A stretch of 20,704 nucleotides of DNA, from NCBI GenBank assembly GCA_027489295.1, contig JAIYAA010000218.1, forward strand, positions 1 through 20,704, in the 5' to 3' direction. Each line of letters begins with the position of its first letter. The first letter of the stretch is position 1. This document shows, one piece after another, positions 15,044 through 20,704 of this stretch. The notes beneath the pieces are model-generated. The model searched no databases, was not told the origin of the DNA, and worked only from the letters and a program-made list of their open reading frames with translations. Both the position numbers and the translations under genes were made by a program. The stretch comes from Sphingomonadales bacterium (GTDB taxonomy: Bacteria; Pseudomonadota; Alphaproteobacteria; Sphingomonadales; Sphingomonadaceae).

Positions 15044-17689
15044 ATGAGCGAGATCAGCCGCGGTGCCTTGTTTGGCCGACTGGGAACGACACCGCTGAAG
15101 GCGATCGAGACCGCGACCAGCTTCTGCAAGATGCGGGGCAACCCCTATGTCGAGCTGGTCCACTGGATCCACATCCTGCTGCAGGATCCGTCCAACGACA
15201 TCGCGGTGATCCGTACCGCCTTCGGCGTGGATGATGCGAAGCTGACCCGCGACGTCGTCGCCGCGCTGGATGCGCTGCCGCGCGGCGCCAGCGCGATTTC
15301 CGATTTCGCCCCGCAGATCGAGGAGGCGGCCGAGAAGGGGTGGCTCTACGCCTCGCTCCAGTTCGGTGCGGGCAAGGTGCGCAGCGGGCATCTGCTGTAC
15401 GGCATGCTGCGCACGCCGACGCTGCGCAACGCGCTCTACGCCCTGTCGGGGGAATTCAAGAAGATCAGCGCGGACAAACTGGGCGGCGATTTCGCCACCG
15501 TGACCGTGCATTCGCAGGAGCAGACGGTGGGTGCCGGTGTGGCCACCGCCGGCGGCGTGGGCGACGCCGATGCCGGTGCCGGCCCGGTCGGCGAGGGTGA
15601 GGCGCTCGCCAAATTCTCGGTCGATCTCACCCAGCAGGCGCGCGACGGCAAGATCGACCGCATCGTCGGCCGCGACGGCGAGGTCCGCCAGCTGATCGAC
15701 ATCCTGCTGCGCCGCCGCCAGAACAACCCGATGCTGATCGGCGAGGCCGGCGTCGGCAAGACCGCGGTGGCGGAAGGTTTTGCCCGGCGCATCGTCGACG
15801 GCGACGTGCCGCCGTCGCTCTCCGGCGTGACGCTGCGCAGCCTCGACATCGGGCTGATGCAGGCCGGCGCCAGCGTGAAGGGCGAGTTCGAGAAGCGGCT
15901 GCGCCAGGTGATCGACGAGGTGGAGGCGAGCCCCAAGCCGATCATCCTGTTCATCGACGAGGCGCATACGCTGGTCGGTGCGGGCGGCCAGGCAGGCACC
16001 GGCGATGCGGCCAATCTGCTGAAGCCGGCGCTGGCGCGCGGGCGGCTGCGGACCATCGGTGCCACCACCCGCGCCGAATATCGCCAGTATTTCGAAAAGG
16101 ATCCGGCGCTCACCCGGCGCTTCCAGACCGTCGATGTCGGCGAGCCGGACACGCCCACCGCGGTCGCGATGATCCGATCGGTGGCGCCGATCATGGAGAA
16201 GCACCACGGCATCGTCGTGCTCGACGAGGCGGTGGAGGCGGCGGTGAAGCTGTCGCAGCGCTATGTGCCCGCGCGCCAGCTGCCGGACAAGGCGGTGAGC
16301 CTGCTCGATACCGCCTGTGCCCGCGTGGCGGTGTCGCAGCACGCGACCCCGGCGCCGGTGGAGGATCGCAAGCGGCGGCTGGAGCTGCTCGGCGTCGAGC
16401 GCGAGATCGCGGCGCGCGAGGCGATCGACCAGTATCGCGTCGACGACCGCGTGGCGAAGCTGGACGAGGCGATCGGCGAGGCGCAGGCGGCGCTCGACCA
16501 GGTCACCGTGAAGTGGGAGGCCGAGAAGGCCGCGCTCGCCACGCTCAAGACCGCGCGCAGCGCGCTGGCCGAGGCGCGCAGCGCCGATCCGGCGGGCGAT
16601 CATGCCGAGAAGGAAGCCACCCTCACCGCCGCGATCGCGGCGATGGAGGCGGCGCATGGCGACGCGCCGATGGTGTTCGGCGTGGTCGATTCCGATGCGG
16701 TGGCGGCGGTGGTCGGCGACTGGACCGGCATCCCGATCGGCCGGATGGTGAAGAACGAGATCCAGTCGGTGCTCACCATCGCCGACAAGCTCAAGCAGCG
16801 CGTGGTCGGCCAGGACCATTCGATGGACGCGATCGCCAAGCGCATCCAGACCAGCCGCGCCAAGCTCGACAATCCCAACAAGCCGGTGGGCGTGTTCATG
16901 CTGTGCGGCCCCTCGGGCGTCGGCAAGACCGAGACCGCGCACGTGCTGTCCGAGCTGCTCTATTCGGGCGACGATTCGATGATCGTCATCAACATGAGCG
17001 AGTTCCAGGAAGCGCACACCGTCTCCACGCTCAAGGGTGCGCCGGCGGGCTATGTCGGCTATGGCCAGGGCGGCGTGCTGACCGAGGCGGTGCGGCGCCG
17101 GCCCTATTCGGTGGTGCTGCTCGACGAGGTCGAGAAGGCGCACCCCGACGTGCACGAGATGTTCTTCCAGGTCTTCGACAAGGGCTTCATGAATGACAGT
17201 GAAGGCCGCTATATCGACTTCAAGAATACGCTGATCCTGCTGACCTCGAACGTCGGCACCGATCTGATCACCTCGCTGAGCGAGGACGAGGAGATGAAGC
17301 CTGAGCCGGAGGCGCTGGCCAACGCGCTGCGGCCCGAACTGCTCAAGGTGTTCCCGCCGGCGCTGCTCGGCCGCCTGATCGTGCTGCCCTATTACCCGCT
17401 CTCGCCGGAGATGCTGAAGGGCATCGTGCGGCTGCAGCTGGACCGCGTCGTCAAGCGCATCCGCGACAATCACGGCATCGCCTTCCACTATGGCCAGGAC
17501 GTGGTCGACCTCATCGTCTCGCGCTGCAACGAAGTTGCGAGCGGCGGCCGCCTGATCGACGCGATCCTGACCAACACCATGCTGCCGGAGCTCTCGATCG
17601 CGCTGCTCGAGAAGCAGATGGCGTGCGAGGAAGTGACGCGCATCGATGTGGGGGTCGGGGATAGCGGGTTTAGTTACGTGTTTGGGTGA
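15044..17689 (+). CDS. clpV: T6SS AAA+ sheath disassembly ATPase ClpV (TssH)
   Basis: 881 residues. The N-terminal double Clp-N repeat (about 10-155) recognises contracted sheath. A Gly/Ala linker at about 160-185 is followed by AAA domain 1 with Walker A GEAGVGKT at 233-240 and Walker B ILFIDE at 301-306. The helical coiled-coil insertion spans about 405-545. AAA domain 2 has Walker A GPSGVGKT at 622-629 and Walker B VVLLDE at 690-695. Both nucleotide sites look intact. ATG 15044 is chosen because it follows a strong AAGGGGGGAA-like site and begins the conserved N-domain; the frame is open upstream but overlaps tssG. It recycles TssB/TssC after firing. It ends exactly where the AT-rich island begins. 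Confidence 0.97.
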   Translation: MSEISRGALFGRLGTTPLKAIETATSFCKMRGNPYVELVHWIHILLQDPSNDIAVIRTAFGVDDAKLTRDVVAALDALPRGASAISDFAPQIEEAAEKGWLYASLQFGAGKVRSGHLLYGMLRTPTLRNALYALSGEFKKISADKLGGDFATVTVHSQEQTVGAGVATAGGVGDADAGAGPVGEGEALAKFSVDLTQQARDGKIDRIVGRDGEVRQLIDILLRRRQNNPMLIGEAGVGKTAVAEGFARRIVDGDVPPSLSGVTLRSLDIGLMQAGASVKGEFEKRLRQVIDEVEASPKPIILFIDEAHTLVGAGGQAGTGDAANLLKPALARGRLRTIGATTRAEYRQYFEKDPALTRRFQTVDVGEPDTPTAVAMIRSVAPIMEKHHGIVVLDEAVEAAVKLSQRYVPARQLPDKAVSLLDTACARVAVSQHATPAPVEDRKRRLELLGVEREIAAREAIDQYRVDDRVAKLDEAIGEAQAALDQVTVKWEAEKAALATLKTARSALAEARSADPAGDHAEKEATLTAAIAAMEAAHGDAPMVFGVVDSDAVAAVVGDWTGIPIGRMVKNEIQSVLTIADKLKQRVVGQDHSMDAIAKRIQTSRAKLDNPNKPVGVFMLCGPSGVGKTETAHVLSELLYSGDDSMIVINMSEFQEAHTVSTLKGAPAGYVGYGQGGVLTEAVRRRPYSVVLLDEVEKAHPDVHEMFFQVFDKGFMNDSEGRYIDFKNTLILLTSNVGTDLITSLSEDEEMKPEPEALANALRPELLKVFPPALLGRLIVLPYYPLSPEMLKGIVRLQLDRVVKRIRDNHGIAFHYGQDVVDLIVSRCNEVASGGRLIDAILTNTMLPELSIALLEKQMACEEVTRIDVGVGDSGFSYVFG

Positions 17690-17730
17690 AGGGTGGTTGA
17701 GGTGCGGTCCCGCTCTGCATGATGGAATAC

Positions 17731-17736
17731 TATAAT
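17731..17736 (+). promoter_or_regulatory. Perfect -10 hexamer upstream of the AT-rich module
   Basis: TATAAT occurs in the short gap after clpV. Initiation about 7 nt downstream would give a leader of roughly 17 nt including the GGGGAGG ribosome site at 17747-17753. I see no -35 match at 16-19 bp spacing and no extended TG. In AT-rich sequence this hexamer may be chance, but the placement is apt. Confidence 0.3.
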
Positions 17737-17759
17737 GTTGGACATTGGGGAGGCGTCAG

Positions 17760-18362
17760 TTGGACATCCCAAACGAACGTTGGTTTAACATGCAAGATGC
17801 CCTACGCGTTGCGCAGGGCTACAATTATTGCGCTGAGATAATTGGTAGCGATGGTAAAAGCGCCGCGTCGATTCGCAATGGAGGCATTCGAAATCCGACA
17901 AGAACATTACTTCAGTCAGGCACTTGCTTAATCCGTTATGGCGGTGCCGGTTTGCCGCACATGGCAGTACGCGGCTGTTGGTATATAGATATTATAGAGT
18001 ATGGGAGAGTTGAGGCGTACGCAAAAACGGTGGGTTTGTCTGTGCACGCTGCAATGCGACTGCTCTGTGCGATTCCATTGGAATGGTCGACGATGGACAT
18101 CGTCATCCAGGTCAGGCTAAAAAAACAACTTTTGGCGTTTTCTGGAGTTGGTTCACCCGTAATTGTTCGCAATAAAAACGGGCAAGTATCTGGATTCTTA
18201 GACTGCTTGGAGGGTGATGTTTCGGCGCCGCGCATCACTCAGGTTTACATTCCTGGGCTCGGGAATGATGATATCCAGCATGATGCCTTAATGGTGGAGG
18301 GCTATGGACACATTTCGCAGGCTGTATCACGCGGAGGATACACCGTTAGGGCCGACGGTTGA
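17760..18362 (+). CDS. Unrecognised 200-aa protein of the AT-rich effector island
   Basis: I do not recognise this protein. TTG 17760 is preferred because GGGGAGG (17747-17753) lies 6 nt upstream; a TTG at 17745 would put that site inside the gene, and ATG 17790 lacks a ribosome site. There is no signal peptide or clear membrane helix. It has five cysteines (24, 56, 73, 103, 149) and mixed alpha/beta character, with hydrophobic strands near WYIDIIEYG (74-82) and DIVIQVRL (113-120). Composition is much more AT-rich and codon use less biased than clpV. It is 70 bp downstream of clpV and overlaps or abuts the GH19 hydrolase gene, so it may be that enzyme's chaperone, adaptor, immunity partner, or a second effector. 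Absence of a signal peptide argues against a standard periplasmic immunity protein. Confidence 0.72.
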   Translation: MDIPNERWFNMQDALRVAQGYNYCAEIIGSDGKSAASIRNGGIRNPTRTLLQSGTCLIRYGGAGLPHMAVRGCWYIDIIEYGRVEAYAKTVGLSVHAAMRLLCAIPLEWSTMDIVIQVRLKKQLLAFSGVGSPVIVRNKNGQVSGFLDCLEGDVSAPRITQVYIPGLGNDDIQHDALMVEGYGHISQAVSRGGYTVRADG

Positions 18363-19227
18363 TATGAGTTCTGTGGGGAAAAATTACTGCGCCGAGGCAT
18401 CGGTGCAGATAAATTCCATGATGTTAATTTATATCATGGATAAGATGAAGATATCTAACCTAAGTAAATATTATTCAGGAATATTGAAAGCATGTTACAT
18501 AGCCGAAATTGACAGTGTGGAGCGGATTTCCGCTTTAATCGCCACAATAGCTGTCGAGTCAGGGCAATTGTCTACAACGGAAGAAAACTTATCATACAAG
18601 AAAGATAGGCTGAAGATAGTTTTTGAAAAAAAATACATGGAAAAAATCAACGGTCAACTGCATCCAATTATGATCGATACCACGCAGAAATTGGATGTAA
18701 ATGGTAATGTAATGCGTGATGCAAGTGGCATGGTTTTATATAATAGAGAAGAGCTAGCGGCAATTCACGCGGGTCGGCCAGAGCTCATTGCTAATCATGT
18801 GTATGCGGGCGTCGATGGGAACGGCTCAGCGGTGTCGGGGGATGGTTATCGATACAGGGGGCGTGGGCTCATCCAAATAACTCGGAAAAACAACTATAGG
18901 TCTATGGCAAGGGCGGTGGGCTTTGGTGATGATGATGCGGCTCTGAAAAAAGCAGAGAAATATTTAGAAAGTGATTTTGGTGCCGGTGAGAGTGTTGGAT
19001 ATTATTGGCGCGAAAATCGCCTCAATGCAGTCTTGAAAGAATTTGGATTTCTTGGTCTCTCAAGAAAGATAAATATCGGAAGGGTACATACGGACAAGAT
19101 GCCTCACGGCTGGGGAGAGCGATCGAGTCTTTTTGCGCGTGGGCTGAGTATCATCCCTGCGATTATCGACCGACCGCAATATATTCTTGAACCGACATTT
19201 GATGGCTTTGGGTTGGTTATTGGATGA
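18304..19227 (+). CDS. GH19/lysozyme-like cell-wall hydrolase, candidate T6SS effector
   Basis: 307 residues from ATG 18304. IATIAVESGQLSTTEENLSY (79-98) holds the paired acidic residues expected of GH19 (Glu85 as acid; Glu93 or Glu94 as base). ANHVYAG at 163-169 and SGDGYRYRGRGLIQITRKNNY at 178-198 are the hallmark of phage-type GH19 endolysins. A segment at about 112-150 looks like an insertion compared with typical endolysins. These enzymes cut peptidoglycan or chitin; I infer peptidoglycan. No signal peptide is present, so export would need the T6SS or lysis. Position after clpV and foreign composition support an effector. The start is uncertain: 18304 follows TGGAGGG closely and overlaps the previous gene by 59 nt; ATG 18364 avoids overlap but has a poor ribosome site. 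A prophage remnant is the main alternative, but no other phage gene is seen. Confidence 0.85.
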   Translation: MDTFRRLYHAEDTPLGPTVDMSSVGKNYCAEASVQINSMMLIYIMDKMKISNLSKYYSGILKACYIAEIDSVERISALIATIAVESGQLSTTEENLSYKKDRLKIVFEKKYMEKINGQLHPIMIDTTQKLDVNGNVMRDASGMVLYNREELAAIHAGRPELIANHVYAGVDGNGSAVSGDGYRYRGRGLIQITRKNNYRSMARAVGFGDDDAALKKAEKYLESDFGAGESVGYYWRENRLNAVLKEFGFLGLSRKINIGRVHTDKMPHGWGERSSLFARGLSIIPAIIDRPQYILEPTFDGFGLVIG

Positions 19228-20663
19228 TGTCGATGGATTGGAATGCAACCCCCTACGACACCGTCCCCTATCCCTCGGCCATCTTCCGCCAGGCGCAGCC
19301 CGAGCGGATGGCGATGGTGGCGCGGCTGCATGGGTTGAACCCGCCTGATCCCGCGACCGCGCGCTATCTGGAGATCGGCGGCGGGGACGGGCTGCATGCA
19401 ATGGCGCTTGCCGTTGCCTTCCCGAACGCCAGCTTCGTCAATTTCGACCTTGCCCCCAGCGCGATCGCGCGCGGGCAGCGCTGGGCCGATGCGGCCGGCA
19501 TCACCAATGTCCGCCACCTGGTGCTCGACATCCTCGATGCCGCGGACCAGCTCGAGGGTCCGTTCGACTATATCGTCGCGCACGGCGTCTATGCCTGGGT
19601 GCCGGAAGTGGTGCGCGCGGCGATCCCGCGGCTGATCGCACGGCTACTGTCGCCCGATGGCGTGGCGATGATCAGCTACAATGCGCTCCCCGGCGGCTAT
19701 AGCCGGATGGCGGTGCGCGGCCTGCTGCGCTCGCACCTGGCACCCGATCTGCCGCCGGCCGAGGCGCTGGCCGCGGCCAGGGCGTTGCTCGCCGAATTCG
19801 CGGTGCCGCAGCCGCACGACGAACCGATCATCGCCGCGATGCGCCGCGAGGCGGAGGCCATGCAGGCGCGGCCGGGCGAGGTGGTGTTCCACGACGAGAT
19901 GGGCGATTGCTACGCGCCCCAGTCGATCGGCGACGTCGCCCGCGCCTGTGCCGAGGCGGGGCTCGGCTATCTCAACGAAAGCGGCAAGGGGCTGCTGCGG
20001 CAGGCCTTTGCCTGGGACGACGCACCGGAGCCGGAGCCGGCCGCGCTCGTGCGGCAGCTGGAGGCGCTCGACTTCGCGCAGGGGCGGTATTTCCGATCGA
20101 GCCTGTTCGTCCATGCGGAGCGCGCGCCGGCGCGGCGCATCGATGCGGTGGCGCTTGGCGGCCTGTGGGCGTCCGGGCATCTGCGCGAGGAGGCGCCGGG
20201 CGAGTTCGTGGCCGGCGACGCCCGCATCGAGGTGGCCGACGCCGCGCTTGCCGCCGCGCTGCGCGCGCTGGGCCGCGAAGCGCCCGGGCGGATCGCGCTG
20301 GCGGACCTGTCACTGGGCTACGACCATCTGCTGGCGCTGTTCCGGCTCGCCGACGAACGGATGCTCGATCTGCACGCGGTGCCGGCGCCCTTTACGCTCG
20401 TCCCCGGCGACCGCCCGGTGGCGAGCCCCCTGATCCGGATGCAGATCGCCGAGGGGGTGCGGGTCGTCGTGACGCTCGACCATCGCTCGGCCGAGATCGC
20501 GGATCCGCGGGCCCGTGCGTTCCTGGCGCTGCTCGACGGTTCGCGCGACCGGGATGCGCTGGCGCGTGACTTTGCGGCAACCGGCCAGGACGGCGGCGTC
20601 ACGGTGGACGCGGCGCTGGCGATGGTTGCGCGGGGTGCCATGCTGCTGGCCGAGCGTCGCTAG
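19224..20663 (+). CDS. SAM-dependent methyltransferase with methyltransferase regulatory domain
   Basis: 479 residues. The N-terminus (YDTVPYPSAIF, about 11-21) and the class I SAM-binding motif I LEIGGGDG (49-56) open a Rossmann methyltransferase domain to about residue 200; the motif usually has Cys where the third Gly stands. A regulatory domain (MethyTransf_Reg type) follows at about 215-300, beginning near GEVVFHDEMGD, then a C-terminal winged-helix-like region (about 400-479). Related rickettsial enzymes (PKMT) methylate lysines of outer-membrane proteins, but the substrate here is unknown. GC-rich codon use matches the tss genes, not the island before it. ATG 19224 overlaps the hydrolase stop as ATGA; further in-frame ATGs lie at 19227 and 19233. 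Linkage to the T6SS is by position only. Confidence 0.88.
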   Translation: MMSMDWNATPYDTVPYPSAIFRQAQPERMAMVARLHGLNPPDPATARYLEIGGGDGLHAMALAVAFPNASFVNFDLAPSAIARGQRWADAAGITNVRHLVLDILDAADQLEGPFDYIVAHGVYAWVPEVVRAAIPRLIARLLSPDGVAMISYNALPGGYSRMAVRGLLRSHLAPDLPPAEALAAARALLAEFAVPQPHDEPIIAAMRREAEAMQARPGEVVFHDEMGDCYAPQSIGDVARACAEAGLGYLNESGKGLLRQAFAWDDAPEPEPAALVRQLEALDFAQGRYFRSSLFVHAERAPARRIDAVALGGLWASGHLREEAPGEFVAGDARIEVADAALAAALRALGREAPGRIALADLSLGYDHLLALFRLADERMLDLHAVPAPFTLVPGDRPVASPLIRMQIAEGVRVVVTLDHRSAEIADPRARAFLALLDGSRDRDALARDFAATGQDGGVTVDAALAMVARGAMLLAERR

Positions 20664-20676
20664 CGCAGTGCCATGT

Positions 20677-20692
20677 CGACCGCTGGCGGTCG
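20677..20692 (+). terminator. Possible stem-loop after the methyltransferase gene
   Basis: CGACCG (20677-20682), loop CTGG, CGGTCG (20687-20692), starting 13 nt after the stop codon. A perfect 6-bp GC-rich stem in the right place for a terminator, but no T-run follows before the window ends, so it may be only a chance hairpin. Confidence 0.25.
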
Positions 20693-20704
20693 GCGGCGCC
20701 GAAG

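Noticed and set aside
14651..17488. A very long open frame on the minus strand opposite clpV (about 945 codons)
   Set aside because: It mirrors the clpV reading frame and arises from high-GC codon bias. Its translation is Arg/His/Leu/Ala-rich without recognisable motifs, whereas the plus strand encodes an intact two-domain AAA+ enzyme.
17700..17713. Possible terminator after clpV (GCGG-TC-CCGC)
   Set aside because: Only a 4-bp stem with a 2-nt loop and no T-run; too weak to call.
17690..19230. Insertion sequence or integrated phage explanation for the AT-rich island
   Set aside because: No transposase, integrase, terminal inverted repeats, target duplication, tRNA or attachment site could be seen; the lysozyme-like gene alone does not show a prophage.
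1..20704. CRISPR array, tRNA or rRNA genes
   Set aside because: No regularly spaced repeats and no tRNA- or rRNA-like segments were recognised on reading through both strands.

Overview
This window is the core of a type VI secretion system (T6SS) gene cluster from a high-GC bacterium. Base composition, codon use and gene order fit an alphaproteobacterium, most likely a sphingomonad; this is inference from style and synteny, since no rRNA or other taxonomic marker is present.

Layout. At the left edge is the 3' part of a PpkA-like membrane Ser/Thr kinase (1-1410, + strand). It faces a four-gene leftward operon: vgrG (6091-4118), a small helical protein (4107-3559), the FHA-domain protein TagH (3562-2045) and an unrecognised 192-residue protein (1998-1420). 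A 183-bp divergent control region (6092-6274) separates this from a long rightward operon: a secreted OmpA-domain protein, tssA, tssB, tssC, hcp, tagJ/impE, tssE, tssF, tssG and clpV. Almost all genes are tightly packed, with overlaps or small gaps; the exceptions are leaders of about 100 and 145 bp before tssB and hcp.

Right of clpV the composition drops sharply to AT-rich sequence (about 17690-19223). This island holds an unrecognised 200-residue protein and a GH19/lysozyme-like peptidoglycan (or chitin) hydrolase with no signal peptide. It is the best candidate for a cargo effector module: it looks horizontally acquired, has a perfect -10 hexamer in front, and ends in an ATGA overlap with the next gene. 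Composition then returns to high GC in a SAM-dependent methyltransferase with a regulatory domain (19224-20663).

How the parts work together (established T6SS biology). TssB/TssC form the contractile sheath around the Hcp tube. TssE, TssF and TssG, with VgrG, form the baseplate and spike. TssA organises assembly and ClpV disassembles contracted sheath. TagJ is a sheath accessory factor. PpkA and the FHA protein form a threonine-phosphorylation switch controlling firing. The membrane complex (TssJ/K/L/M), a PAAR tip and a PppA phosphatase are not in the window and presumably lie to the left or elsewhere. The presence of TagJ together with the PpkA/FHA pair resembles the subtype usually called T6SS i4b, but this needs phylogeny.
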